From an uncultured Lachnospiraceae bacterium (GTDB lineage Bacteria > Bacillota > Clostridia > Lachnospirales > Lachnospiraceae), in NCBI GenBank assembly GCA_944381635.1, contig CALWLY010000010.1, positions 1-64,000 of the forward strand: a stretch of 64,000 nt of DNA, written 5' to 3'. Position numbers and translations under genes: made by a program. The notes beneath the pieces were generated by a model. It saw only the letters and a list, made by a program, of their open reading frames with translations, ran no database searches and was not told the DNA's origin. The number at the start of each line of letters is the position of its first letter. The first letter of the stretch is position 1. This document shows, in pieces, positions 26,378-34,640 of this stretch.

Positions 26378-27745
26378 TTATATTGCTTCCTTTTTTAAAG
26401 CTGCGTTTTCAGCCTGTTCTTTTTCCATTTTCCTTGTGACGAAAATATTGGAAATAAACAGAAAGATTCCCGCCAGACACCAGGCGCTGGCGTTAGCCAT
26501 ACATACCCCTGCAAAGCTTGCAAAATACGCTGCCAATACTGCCACTACGGCGCGGCTGACCAGCTCCACAACGCCTCCCATCATAGGAAGAAATGCAAAA
26601 CCGTAGCCCTGCATGCTGTTTCGGTAAATAAAAATCATGCCGAGAGGAATAAAGAACAGTCCGCAGATTGTCATATAAATTCTTGCATATTCTAAAACCT
26701 GGCTGCTGTCCCCGGTAATAAACAGCGAGATGATAAACGGCAGGGCAGCCTGTACCACAATAAAAATAACGACAGAATAAGCCGCTGACATCCAGAAAGC
26801 AATTCTGTTTCCCTTTTTGATGCGGGCCAGATCATTGACGCCCCGGTTCTGGGCACAGTAGGTTGCCATAGTCATTCCCAGCGCGCTGTATGCCTGAGTC
26901 ACCAGCTGTTCCGCTTTGGAAGCTGCCGTGTAAGCCGCAATATAAGTAGTTCCCAACATATTCAGCGCAACCTGTACCATCATAGTGCCGATTGCCGTGA
27001 TGGAAAATTGAAGCGCCATGGGAATTCCGATTCCCAGCTGATTTTTTACATATATCTTTTCCAGCTTCAGATGATGAGCTTTCAAATGCAGAAGCGGAAC
27101 CTTCTTTTTGATATAAAAAAGACACAAAATACCGCTGACGCCCTGGGAAGCCACCGTTGCAATGGCTGCTCCTGCCACGCCCAGAGGAATTACCCGAATC
27201 AAAAACAGGTCCAGAACAATATTCAGTCCCGCGGAAAGAATCAGGAAATAGAGAGGAACCTTACTGTTTCCCACCGCTCTTAACACACTGGATACAAGAT
27301 TGTAAAGAATATTGAAAATCATACCGCCGCAGATGATCATAATGTAGTCTTTCGACATGTCAAAAATATCTGCCGGCGTCTGCATGATGCGCAAAAGCCA
27401 ATCCATTCCCAGCATACTCACCACAGTCATGATCACAGTAATGATTGCGGAAAGCACCGCTGCATTGCCCACACTTTTTCTGACGCCTTCCTCATCTCCT
27501 GCTCCAAAACGCTGGGCTGTGAGAACCGTAAAACCTGTGGAAAGTCCCTGCATAAATCCAAGAATGAGAAACATGATCATGCCGGTGGCTCCCACCGCCG
27601 CCAGAGCATCCACACCCACATAACGTCCTACAATAATTGTGTCCACCAGGTTATAAAACTGCTGAAACACATTTCCCAGCAAAATAGGGATCATAAATTT
27701 TACGATCAGCCGCCCAGGACTTCCTTTTGTCATATCAAGTTCCAT
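26378..27745 (-). CDS. MATE-family multidrug/sodium antiporter
   Basis: The 455-residue protein has twelve hydrophobic segments in two MatE halves and the typical opening MELDMTKGSPGRLIVKFMIP, with LLGNVFQQFYNLVDTIIVGRYVG in helix 1-2 and a matching GIPMALQFSITAIGTMMVQ repeat. MATE proteins export organic cations using Na+ or H+. The start at 27745 is chosen for GGAGG 7 nt upstream, rejecting a 19-codon longer frame. It stands alone between converging and diverging neighbours. Confidence 0.93.
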   Translation of the reverse strand: MELDMTKGSPGRLIVKFMIPILLGNVFQQFYNLVDTIIVGRYVGVDALAAVGATGMIMFLILGFMQGLSTGFTVLTAQRFGAGDEEGVRKSVGNAAVLSAIITVIMTVVSMLGMDWLLRIMQTPADIFDMSKDYIMIICGGMIFNILYNLVSSVLRAVGNSKVPLYFLILSAGLNIVLDLFLIRVIPLGVAGAAIATVASQGVSGILCLFYIKKKVPLLHLKAHHLKLEKIYVKNQLGIGIPMALQFSITAIGTMMVQVALNMLGTTYIAAYTAASKAEQLVTQAYSALGMTMATYCAQNRGVNDLARIKKGNRIAFWMSAAYSVVIFIVVQAALPFIISLFITGDSSQVLEYARIYMTICGLFFIPLGMIFIYRNSMQGYGFAFLPMMGGVVELVSRAVVAVLAAYFASFAGVCMANASAWCLAGIFLFISNIFVTRKMEKEQAENAALKKEAI

Positions 27746-28031
27746 AACGTTTCCTCCGGCCCTGCCGGAACCCCTCCTTTGTCTCATCAAATGTTTTATC
27801 AAAATAAAGCTTTCCTAAACCGAGAAACCGGTTTTCCAATAAAACCGGACACAAAAATAGGGCGCACAAACCCAAAAGGGATGTCTGCTGTATCTGTTTT
27901 CAAAGCCATATCTATTTCATATACAGTACAACAAACGACTTTTCGGATTTTGCGCCCCTTTGTATCACAGTTTCACACTGCTTTGCCGTATCATAAGTTA
28001 CTTCTTATTATAAGCTATAAGTCACTTCTTA

Positions 28032-28409
28032 TCACACGTCTGTTACATCCGCTTCTCCATCCGCACCGATGTCCAACATGTTCATGGTGCGCCGTTTCAA
28101 GCGTGCTTTTTCAGAGGCTTCCAGAATAAAGTCTTTGATTGCCTTGGCATTTTTAATGTGAGAAATCATAAGAACCGGATCGGTGGTGTCTCCGGTGTGG
28201 CATTTCACACTTCCCAGGCCGAAGATCCGTTCTGCAAAGGAATTTTCCAGTTCCACATCCTGAATCTTATACATGTAGCAATCATTTTCCTTACGGTTTA
28301 AAAATCCCTGATTTATGGTCACCATATCGTCTTTTATGGTGTAAACCGTAAATGTAAAGGGCAGTCCAAAAAACACCCATCTTTTTCTTTCCCGAAATTC
28401 CATTATCAT
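28032..28409 (-). CDS. Bacterial PH-domain protein (bPH2/YdbS-like)
   Basis: The roughly 125-residue protein has the bacterial pleckstrin-like pattern YTIKDDMVTINQGFLNRKENDCYMYKIQDVELENSFAERIFGLG (given as one region, residues 22-66), then GSVKCHTGDTTDPVLMISHI and an exposed C-terminal helix. No membrane anchor is present, unlike many relatives. Function unknown; PH-like folds mediate lipid or protein binding. The start could be the Met at codon 3. A consensus promoter lies 64 bp upstream. Confidence 0.8.
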   Translation of the reverse strand: MIMEFRERKRWVFFGLPFTFTVYTIKDDMVTINQGFLNRKENDCYMYKIQDVELENSFAERIFGLGSVKCHTGDTTDPVLMISHIKNAKAIKDFILEASEKARLKRRTMNMLDIGADGEADVTDV

Positions 28410-28472
28410 CCCATGCCTTTCCTATGTGCGTCATTACTGTGTCAGTCTCTTTGCATTTTATTGCTTACCTGC

Positions 28473-28501
28473 ATTATAATAGAAAGCGAAATAATTTGCA
28501 A
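28473..28501 (-). promoter_or_regulatory. Promoter of the PH-domain gene
   Basis: On the minus strand TTGCAA (28501-28496), 17 bp, then perfect TATAAT (28478-28473). It is divergent from the pyr promoter with about 54 bp between -35 boxes. Confidence 0.7.
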
Positions 28502-28554
28502 AAACTTTTCGACCTTTTTGGGCAAAAGGTTTCTAAAATCCATGTTAAATTTTG

Positions 28555-28583
28555 TTGAAACACAGGTAATGATGTGATATAAT
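28555..28583 (+). promoter_or_regulatory. Promoter of the pyrBI operon
   Basis: TTGAAA (28555-28560) and TATAAT (28578-28583) are exactly 17 bp apart, and the -10 is extended (TGATATAAT). Transcription should begin near 28590, giving a leader of about 500 nt before pyrB. Confidence 0.8.
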
Positions 28584-28632
28584 TGACGAAATTAAAGTGC
28601 TGCCGTCCTTAGATAGCAGAATGGAGGCTGTC

Positions 28633-28857
28633 ATGACTGTTGAAAAATCAACCTTTTTTTCTATTCGCCGCAGAATATCCTTTTTCTCAAACCAGCGAAA
28701 AAGTTTTAACCGGTATTTTCCTTATCACAGTGATAAGAAAAATAATAGGATCGAACTTTTGAAAAAAGGGGAAACTATTGCCTTATTTTTCATCCATCAT
28801 GCTTTTACTAAATCTGTTGTATTTTTGAAACAGTCTCCTGGGAAATTATTATCTTAA
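28633..28857 (+). CDS. Candidate pyrBI leader peptide (74 aa, Phe-rich)
   Basis: An ATG at 28633 sits 5 nt after GGAGG and opens a 74-codon frame beginning MTVEKSTFFSIRRRISFF. Ten of 74 residues are Phe and the mRNA has U-runs (seven T at 28654-28660, then CCTTTTTCTC). A perfect palindrome CTTATCAC-A-GTGATAAG lies at 28721-28737. The stop codon is 12 nt before the terminator stem at 28869, so a ribosome reaching the stop would cover its 5' arm. The layout matches UTP-sensing attenuation known for enteric pyrBI. The peptide itself has no recognised function. Confidence 0.6.
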   Translation: MTVEKSTFFSIRRRISFFSNQRKSFNRYFPYHSDKKNNRIELLKKGETIALFFIHHAFTKSVVFLKQSPGKLLS

Positions 28858-28868
28858 CGCCAACAATC

Positions 28869-28907
28869 AAATCGAAGGGAATTTTCTTATTCTCTTCGAT
28901 TTTCTTT
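28869..28907 (+). terminator. Attenuator terminator upstream of pyrB
   Basis: A 12-bp stem (28869-28880 with 28891-28902, one G-U) is followed by TTTTCTTT. It lies between the leader ORF and pyrB on the same strand, so it must be bypassed for pyrB expression. Confidence 0.7.
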
Positions 28908-28925
28908 GGGCAAAATTTCAATGTC

Positions 28926-28975
28926 CGTCATTTTTATGCGCCAGGAAAGCTTCTTTCCATCGTATAAAAATGACG
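28926..28975. repeat. H3, long imperfect hairpin next to R3
   Basis: CGTCATTTTTAT (28926-28937) pairs perfectly with ATAAAAATGACG (28964-28975). An inner GGAAAG-CTT-CTTTCC hairpin lies within. It adjoins the inverted repeat R3 on the same side as H1 to R1 and H4 to R4. Confidence 0.7.
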
Positions 28976-28984
28976 TTCCGCCAA

Positions 28985-29066
28985 GGATGCGCACTCACGC
29001 GAAAGGTAAAGATTGCCTGACAGCAATCGCGTTCGGCGCGAGTGTGCGCCGAAGCGCACACTTTTT
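28985..29066 (-). repeat. R3, dispersed multi-hairpin repeat (inverted copy)
   Basis: Reading minus, it runs from AAAAAGTGTGCGC through GCACACTCGCGCCGAACGCG and ATTGCTGTCAGGCAAT to GAGTGCGCATCC, matching R1 and R2. It sits in the pyrB leader, 22 bp before the start codon, so it is transcribed into the mRNA just ahead of the ribosome site. Confidence 0.8.
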
Positions 29067-29088
29067 AATTCGAGAAAGGAGCACATTT

Positions 29089-30006
29089 ATGAGACACTTG
29101 ATGAACCCGCTAGATTTTACGGTGGAGGAACTGGAAGGATTGTTTGATCTGGCCAACGACATCGAAAATCACCCTGAAAAATATGCACATGCCTGCGCAG
29201 GCAAAAAACTGGCAACCTGTTTTTACGAGCCAAGCACCAGAACCCGTTTAAGCTTTGAGGCTGCCATGCTGAACCTGGGCGGAAGTGTTCTTGGATTTTC
29301 CGACGCCAACTCCTCCTCCGCTTCCAAAGGTGAAAGCGTTGCCGACACCATCCGCGTTGTATCCTGCTATGCCGATATCTGTGCCATGCGCCATCCCAAA
29401 GAAGGCGCTCCCATGGTAGCTGCATCCAAATCCCGCATTCCTGTCATCAATGCCGGAGACGGAGGACATCAGCATCCTACACAGACCCTCACGGATCTTC
29501 TGACTATCCGTTCTTTAAAACATCGTCTTAACAACCTCACCATCGGCCTTTGCGGCGATTTGAAATTCGGACGTACGGTTCACTCTCTCATCAATGCTCT
29601 TTCCCGTTACGAAGGTATCCGTTTTATCTTCATCTCCCCGGATGAACTGCGTATCCCTGATTATGTGACGGAAATGCTTAACGAAAAAGGAATTCCCTAC
29701 GAAGAAGTTATGAGTCTGGAAGATGTTCTTCCCCGCCTGGATATCCTTTATATGACCCGTGTACAGAAGGAACGTTTTTTCAACGAAGAAGACTACATCC
29801 GTCTGAAAGATTTTTATATTCTCGACCGCAAAAAAATGAAACTTGCAAGTCCTGATATGCTCATTCTCCATCCCCTTCCCCGTGTCAATGAAATTTCTGT
29901 GGAAGTGGATGATGATCCCCGTGCCGTTTACTTCAAACAGGCACAATACGGCGTCTATGTACGCATGGCACTGATTCTTACCCTGCTGGGAATTCACGTA
30001 GACTAA
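29089..30006 (+). CDS. pyrB: Aspartate carbamoyltransferase catalytic subunit
   Basis: The 305-residue protein has the carbamoyl phosphate motif [13 protein letters not shown] (near 47-59), the mobile-loop [33 protein letters not shown] and HPLPRVNEI. It condenses carbamoyl phosphate and aspartate in the committed step of pyrimidine synthesis. The start at 29089 follows AAAGGAG with 8-nt spacing; a longer upstream frame runs through repeat R3 and is rejected. pyrI follows after 12 bp, so a PyrB6-PyrI6 allosteric enzyme is expected. Expression is probably set by the upstream attenuator. Confidence 0.97.
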   Translation: MRHLMNPLDFTVEELEGLFDLANDIENHPEKYAHACAGKKLATCFYEPSTRTRLSFEAAMLNLGGSVLGFSDANSSSASKGESVADTIRVVSCYADICAMRHPKEGAPMVAASKSRIPVINAGDGGHQHPTQTLTDLLTIRSLKHRLNNLTIGLCGDLKFGRTVHSLINALSRYEGIRFIFISPDELRIPDYVTEMLNEKGIPYEEVMSLEDVLPRLDILYMTRVQKERFFNEEDYIRLKDFYILDRKKMKLASPDMLILHPLPRVNEISVEVDDDPRAVYFKQAQYGVYVRMALILTLLGIHVD

Positions 30007-30018
30007 GGAGGTTCCAAA

Positions 30019-30453
30019 ATGTTGAATGTAGGAAAAATTGAAGAGGGATTTGTTCTCGATCATATTCGGGCCGGCATGAGCCTTTCCATTTATCATCATC
30101 TGCAGCTGGACAAGCTGGACTGCACCGTAGCCATTATCAAAAATGCGCGCAGCAATAAAATGGGACGCAAGGATATATTAAAAGTAGAATGTGATATCGA
30201 TAAGCTCGACCTTGACGTTCTGGCCTTTATAGACCATAATATTACTGTAAATGTGATCAAAAACTGCGAAATCGTAGAGAAAAAAGAGCTGGTTCTTCCC
30301 AAGGAAGTAAAAAATGTTATCCGCTGCAGGAATCCACGCTGCATCACTTCCATCGAGCAGGGACTTCCTCACATTTTTGTTCTCTCCGATGAAAAAAAGG
30401 AAATTTACCGCTGCAAATACTGCGAAGAAAAAGTAGACAGAAAAAAACTGTAA
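30019..30453 (+). CDS. pyrI: Aspartate carbamoyltransferase regulatory subunit
   Basis: The 144-residue protein has the N-terminal nucleotide-binding allosteric domain and a C-terminal zinc domain with four Cys (C-x4-C in CRNPRC, then CKYC near residue 135). It joins PyrB catalytic trimers and mediates CTP/ATP control. The opening MLNVGKIEEGFVLDHIRAG fits PyrI. It follows pyrB by 12 bp with AAGGAGG in the gap. Confidence 0.96.
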   Translation: MLNVGKIEEGFVLDHIRAGMSLSIYHHLQLDKLDCTVAIIKNARSNKMGRKDILKVECDIDKLDLDVLAFIDHNITVNVIKNCEIVEKKELVLPKEVKNVIRCRNPRCITSIEQGLPHIFVLSDEKKEIYRCKYCEEKVDRKKL

Positions 30454-30477
30454 TCACTTTCTGAAAGGAGCTCGTGA

Positions 30478-30852
30478 ATGAAAAGTACAGAATCTTCCGA
30501 AAACTATCTGGAAGCCATCCTTATGCTGAAAGAAAAAAATGGGCTGGTTCGTTCTATCGACGTCGTCCATCACATGGGATTTTCCAAACCCAGTGTCAGC
30601 CATGCCATGGGTCTTCTTCGCCAAAATGGCCTGATCACCATGGATAAAGAAGGCTGGATCGAGCTCACAGAAGACGGTTATGCCATCGCATCCAGCATTT
30701 ATGAGCGACATCGCCTCATCTCCAGCTGGCTCGTTGCCCTTGGCGTCAGTCCGGAGACAGCTGCCGAAGATGCCTGCCGCATGGAACATGACCTCAGTGA
30801 TGAAACCTTCCAGAAACTGAAAGAACATATCCAGGGAAAACTGCAAAAATAG
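30478..30852 (+). CDS. DtxR/MntR-family metal-dependent regulator
   Basis: The 124-residue protein has an N-terminal winged helix (SSENYLEAILMLKEKNGLVRSIDVVHHMGFSKPSVSHAM as region 5-43) and a dimerisation/metal domain with EDACRMEHDLSDETF, where Glu, His and Cys ligands are typical. There is no C-terminal SH3 or FeoA domain, as in MntR. It should repress metal-uptake genes when Mn(II) or Fe(II) is bound; its targets are not in the window. It starts 24 bp after pyrI with its own AAAGGAG, possibly sharing the transcript. Confidence 0.9.
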   Translation: MKSTESSENYLEAILMLKEKNGLVRSIDVVHHMGFSKPSVSHAMGLLRQNGLITMDKEGWIELTEDGYAIASSIYERHRLISSWLVALGVSPETAAEDACRMEHDLSDETFQKLKEHIQGKLQK

Positions 30853-30904
30853 CATCCGTGCATCAAGGCATGAAACCTATGCATCTGAATGCCGGCCCTG
30901 AGAT

Positions 30905-30983
30905 AAAAAGTGTGCACTGAAGTGCACACTCGCGCCGAGCGCGGTTGCCATCAGGCAACGTACTACTTTTCGCGCGAGTGCGA
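30905..30983 (+). repeat. R4, dispersed multi-hairpin repeat
   Basis: AAAAAGTGTGCACTGAAGTGCACAC, then CGCGCCGAGCGCGG, TTGCCATCAGGCAA and GCGCGAGTGCGA match the modules of R1-R3 (the first module is cited in two parts: GTGTGCACT / AGTGCACAC). Hairpin H4 follows 8 bp later. It lies between converging genes. Confidence 0.8.
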
Positions 30984-30990
30984 TTTATAA

Positions 30991-31033
30991 TTTCTTATAC
31001 ATCAGGAAAGGAACTTTCCTGATGTATAAGAAA
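30991..31033. repeat. H4, 20-bp perfect hairpin next to R4
   Basis: A perfect 20-bp stem (30991-31010 with 31014-31033) closes on a GAA loop. Its centre AGGAAAG-GAA-CTTTCCT resembles the cores of H1 and H3. It is followed directly by the gene terminator at 31032. Confidence 0.8.
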
Positions 31034-31077
31034 AGCCGATGATCTGTGATTATTCACAAGTTCATCGGCTTTTTGTT
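31030..31077. terminator. Bidirectional terminator between the regulator and DUF368 genes
   Basis: AAAGCCGATGA (31032-31042) pairs with TCATCGGCTTT (31062-31072), followed by TTTTT on plus and TTTTCTT on minus. Confidence 0.8.
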
Positions 31078-31123
31078 TGACGAAAATTTCATTTCCTGTT
31101 GTAAAAATGTGATAATGCCTGCT

Positions 31124-31960
31124 TTAAGCCAGACCGGCACTCTGCTCTTTTCCGGAAAGCATCCGTATGGCAAAGTACCCCAGGAACAACATAAGCAGGC
31201 AGACAGGTATCTGCATTCCCTCAGGGATTCCCGGAAATACCTGAGCCATGGAGGCAATCACGAACCCCAGAATAACAAGATAGGACGGCTGAGGATATTT
31301 TTCCAGAATCCTGGTGAGCAGTTTGGTAATAAAAAGAATTCCCAAAAGCAGCCCTGCCCCTAACGGCAGAAGAAAGGAAAAAGACAATTCTGTCAAAGCA
31401 TGCATAAGCTCCTCATAAAGTCCCATCATAAGAAAGAGATAAGAGACGCTGATTCCCGGCAGTACCAGGGCTATTGCCGCCACAAAACCTGCCGGCAGAA
31501 GAAAAAGAAAACTTTGGCTCTCCCGGGCGCTCTGCATCTGCGTTCCAGCAAAAACATCGGACTGGAAAATCACAGAAAATAACAGCACCGAGACAACTCC
31601 TATCAAAATATATCCCGGTATTTTCCAGGAAAAACTTTTTATCTTTGCCTGTCTGCAGATCAGCGGAACTCCTCCTGCCACAGCTCCTGTAAAAAAATAC
31701 AGCATAGGCATGGGATAACGTTCTATAAGTCCGGAAAGCGGCTTTGCAAACAGCAGCATCCCGATGCCGCCTCCCAGGCAGAACACAAGCAGAAAGAAAA
31801 AATTTTCTTTTTTATTTTGAGAAAAACGGCTCACTGCATCCGTCAGCCGCTTGTATATTCCAAGAATCATTGCCATAGACCCGCCGCTTACCCCGGGGAC
31901 AAGCATGGTTCCTCCCACAATCATCCCCTTAAATGCCGCTATTGTCCTGTCACGCTTCAT
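31124..31960 (-). CDS. DUF368 membrane protein (PopT-type undecaprenyl-phosphate translocase)
   Basis: The 278-residue protein has about eight membrane helices and the duplicated small-residue motifs of DUF368: GGTMLVPGVSGGSMAMILGIY near the N-terminus and LVLPGISVSYLFLMMGLY in the second half. DUF368 proteins have been shown in other bacteria to return undecaprenyl phosphate across the membrane for wall synthesis; that role here is by homology. GGAGG lies 6 nt before the ATG. It stands alone, convergent with the MntR-like gene. Confidence 0.9.
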   Translation of the reverse strand: MKRDRTIAAFKGMIVGGTMLVPGVSGGSMAMILGIYKRLTDAVSRFSQNKKENFFFLLVFCLGGGIGMLLFAKPLSGLIERYPMPMLYFFTGAVAGGVPLICRQAKIKSFSWKIPGYILIGVVSVLLFSVIFQSDVFAGTQMQSARESQSFLFLLPAGFVAAIALVLPGISVSYLFLMMGLYEELMHALTELSFSFLLPLGAGLLLGILFITKLLTRILEKYPQPSYLVILGFVIASMAQVFPGIPEGMQIPVCLLMLFLGYFAIRMLSGKEQSAGLA

Positions 31961-32052
31961 GAAAGACCTCCTTTTCCTGCAGGCTTATCTTTCCTGCAGA
32001 AATTTAACTGATTATATAAATTGTATGTGTAAACCATAAAATTATACTGCCA

Positions 32053-32676
32053 TCAAGTATTTTTCATCATGATACTTTCCACCACATTCGCTACATGTTC
32101 GCAGGCGTCCGCACATTTTTCCAGATAATCGTAAATTTCTCTCCACGCAATGATGTGCAGCGGATCCGTGCTTTGTGTATGCAGTTTTCTCATATTCTCA
32201 ATATAAAGCTGATCGGCTTCTTCCTCCAGAGAATTAATCTTGATAATAATCTCCTTCAATTTTCCCAAATGGCGGAAATTTCTGAATTCCCGCATAAGCA
32301 CTCCCATTTCCTGACAGCAGGCATTTACCGTTTCCAGAAGCTTTTCCGCCTCAGGAAGAATGACGGTTACATTATTGATATAAACTCTGATCAGTACATC
32401 TTCGATTTTATCCGTAACCTCATCAATATTCTGGCTGAGCATTACGATATCCTCCCGCTCAATAGGAGTGATGAAGGCCTTTGAAACCCTGTCTGTAAGC
32501 TGATGTTTCAAATCATCTGCCCTATGTTCAATTTCATGGAGCTGACTGAGTTTTTCATCAATCTCCTCCGGTTTAAAATCAAGCATTACGTTTTTAAGAA
32601 GCTCTGCCGCCTGGCATGCTGCCTGCGCACATTCCATAAAATTATCAAAATAAAAGGCATCCTGTTTTTTAGACAT
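32053..32676 (-). CDS. DUF47/PhoU-like regulator of Pit transporter
   Basis: The 207-residue all-helical protein has the DUF47 pattern: FDNFMECAQAACQAAELLKNV, IEHRADDLKHQLTDRVSKAFITPIEREDIVMLSQNIDEVTDKIEDVLIRVYI (region 47-98) and a C-terminal YDYLEKCADACEHVANVVESIMMK. Such proteins are encoded with Pit-type phosphate carriers and are thought to modulate them. The Pit gene lies upstream by 105 bp in the same direction, supporting an operon. Cytosolic. Confidence 0.93.
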   Translation of the reverse strand: MSKKQDAFYFDNFMECAQAACQAAELLKNVMLDFKPEEIDEKLSQLHEIEHRADDLKHQLTDRVSKAFITPIEREDIVMLSQNIDEVTDKIEDVLIRVYINNVTVILPEAEKLLETVNACCQEMGVLMREFRNFRHLGKLKEIIIKINSLEEEADQLYIENMRKLHTQSTDPLHIIAWREIYDYLEKCADACEHVANVVESIMMKNT

Positions 32677-32781
32677 TTCTTTCTCTCCTGTGTTGATAAA
32701 AACAATTAAAACCTCAAAAGGTGTACAGTTCCTGATAACTGCATGCTGCTCTGCATGAAAGGCCCACGTATCTTTGTCGCC

Positions 32782-33834
32782 CTAAAACAGAACCATAAAC
32801 AATTTTGCCATGAAGAAACTGATCAGTCCGCAGCCCGGAAAAGTAAAAATCCAGGTCAGCATCATATCTCTTACCACGCCAAAATTGATGGCAGACAGTC
32901 TTTTTACTGCACCTACGCCCATTATGGCGCTTGTCTTCGTATGTGTCGTGGAAACCGGTATTCCGAAAACACTGGAAAGCAGCAGACATCCGGCACCTGC
33001 CACATCCGCGGAAAAACCCTGATATCTTTCCAGTTTTACCATATCCATTCCCACAGACTTAATAATTTTCTCTCCGCCTACGCTGGTTCCGGCAGCCATA
33101 ACCACACTGCATAAAAGCATCAGCCATACAGGTATCTGCATACCTTCCACGCTGCCTCTTCCGCCTGCAAACGCCAGTCCAAGGAAAAGAACGCCGATAA
33201 ATTTCTGTCCGTCCTGTGCTCCATGCATAAAACTCATGGCTGCAGCACCGACAATCTGCGCTCCTTTGAAAAAACGGTTCATTTTCTGTCTTTCTTTATT
33301 CCAGCACAGAAAGGTAACCAGTTTTCCGGTAATCCATCCGCTGAAAAAACCAAGAGCCAGGCTCAATACCAGTCCGTAAAGAACTTTTGCCCACTCCTCA
33401 AAGTTGATGCCTCCGATTCCCTGCTGTATAGCGATGGCAGCTCCGGAAAGACCCGCGATCAGACTGTGACTTTCACTTGTGGGAATTCCAAACCAGGAAG
33501 CTCCGACGCTATATACTACAATGGAAAGCAACGCCGCGCAGAGAGCAATCAGCGCGTACTGAGTATTGTCTCCGAAATCCACCATATTGCTGATTGTGGA
33601 AGCTACGGAACTGTTTATCTGTGTCATGACAAAAACACCCAGAAAATTAAACACCGCACTCATCCAGATTGCTGCACGCACATCCAGACACCTTGTGGTA
33701 ACACAGGTGGCAATGGCGTTGGGCGCATCCGTCCATCCATTCACAAAAATAACTCCAAGAGTCAGGCAGATTGTAACTGCCAGTACCGGGTTAGAAGCGG
33801 CTTCCCTTATAAAAAATGCAAATGAAGTATCCAT
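32782..33834 (-). CDS. pit: Low-affinity inorganic phosphate transporter (Pit family)
   Basis: The 350-residue protein has about ten membrane helices and the duplicated PHO4 signatures: VNGWTDAPNAIATCV near residue 32 and GIPVSTTHTKTSAIMGVGAV near the C-terminus. It takes up metal-phosphate complexes with protons. A DUF47 accessory gene follows. AAGGAT precedes the ATG. Together with ppk1/ppx in the window this covers phosphate uptake and storage, though the loci are apart. Confidence 0.94.
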   Translation of the reverse strand: MDTSFAFFIREAASNPVLAVTICLTLGVIFVNGWTDAPNAIATCVTTRCLDVRAAIWMSAVFNFLGVFVMTQINSSVASTISNMVDFGDNTQYALIALCAALLSIVVYSVGASWFGIPTSESHSLIAGLSGAAIAIQQGIGGINFEEWAKVLYGLVLSLALGFFSGWITGKLVTFLCWNKERQKMNRFFKGAQIVGAAAMSFMHGAQDGQKFIGVLFLGLAFAGGRGSVEGMQIPVWLMLLCSVVMAAGTSVGGEKIIKSVGMDMVKLERYQGFSADVAGAGCLLLSSVFGIPVSTTHTKTSAIMGVGAVKRLSAINFGVVRDMMLTWIFTFPGCGLISFFMAKLFMVLF

Positions 33835-33914
33835 TTTATGCTATCCTTTTTACTCTATGAAATTTTTCTCCTTTTTCCACCCGCTTTACACAAAATGCGG
33901 GCAGCACAAAAACA

Positions 33915-34352
33915 CTAACAGTATACAATACCGGACTGCCGTTTTTTCCCATCTTTTTCTTTCTGGATAAACAATTCGCCAAGATATCTGGCATAATAAA
34001 AAAGAAATGCATTCAGATATGCAAAAAAATACCCTTTTTTCCACAAAAAAAGCATCATAAGTATGGATATCAGAAGCGAGGATCCAATATAGGCTTCCAT
34101 ATCCTGAAAACTTTTTTCGGGCATACGCAAAGTAACCTGCCCTCCCGGCAGGTACTCCATGTTGCCTGACAGCTTCTCATCCATGCCAAGAACCTGACTT
34201 TCTGCTGTCTCTGACTCATTTTTCTGAGTCTGTACAGTCACAGGGTTTTCTTTTGCAGAAACGATATTCTCCTTTTCCACATACAGGCCGGATAAAAGAA
34301 ACATGCTCAAAACTACAAGTAAAACAATAGAAACTGTCTTTTTCATTTTCAT
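33915..34352 (-). CDS. Unrecognised exported/membrane protein
   Basis: The 145-residue protein has an N-terminal signal-like helix (about 5-22), a polar outside-type region (30-85) with YLPGGQVTLRMPEKS, a second helix (87-105, SSLLISILMMLFLW) and a basic tail with aromatic YFFAYLNAFLFYYARYLG. I recognise no family. Its ribosome site (AGGAGG) is 13 nt from the ATG, longer than usual. It occupies the position after spoIVB where many clostridia carry spo0A but is not a response regulator. Confidence 0.6.
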   Translation of the reverse strand: MKMKKTVSIVLLVVLSMFLLSGLYVEKENIVSAKENPVTVQTQKNESETAESQVLGMDEKLSGNMEYLPGGQVTLRMPEKSFQDMEAYIGSSLLISILMMLFLWKKGYFFAYLNAFLFYYARYLGELFIQKEKDGKKRQSGIVYC

Positions 34353-34389
34353 GTTTTCTTCTCTGCCTCCTGTCTGCGAAATTTATTCT

Positions 34390-34419
34390 AAAATATCATT
34401 TCTGTCATTCCTTTGTCAA
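34390..34419 (-). promoter_or_regulatory. Candidate promoter of the 33915 gene
   Basis: On minus, TTGACA (34419-34414), 18 bp, TATTTT (34395-34390), about 38 bp before the ATG. The rest of the 288-bp gap up to spoIVB has no gene; it is AT-rich with no clear terminator. Confidence 0.45.
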
Positions 34420-34640
34420 CCTAATCTTTTCTGCCTTTCTCCTTTCGCTGTTCTTTACGGGCTTCGTTTCCCATCCATATTTCCAGTGTAAAGCTGTTTG
34501 GAAATCTTACTTTTTATGATTTTTCACAATAAAATTTTTTCCTCCACTGTGATTTGTTTCAGGAAATTTCGAAGCCCAGTAAAATTTTCTCCTTTGTGTG
34601 GCAGCAGGAAATTACCCGGGTACCTTTTGTCAATATAGTC

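Noticed and set aside
27780-27900. Possible riboswitch upstream of the MATE gene
   Set aside because: Only a short imperfect AAAACCGG hairpin was found; no known aptamer motif was recognised.
28906-29088. Longer N-terminus for pyrB
   Set aside because: The extra 61 codons run through hairpin H3 and repeat R3; the ATG at 29089 has a good ribosome site and matches the family start.
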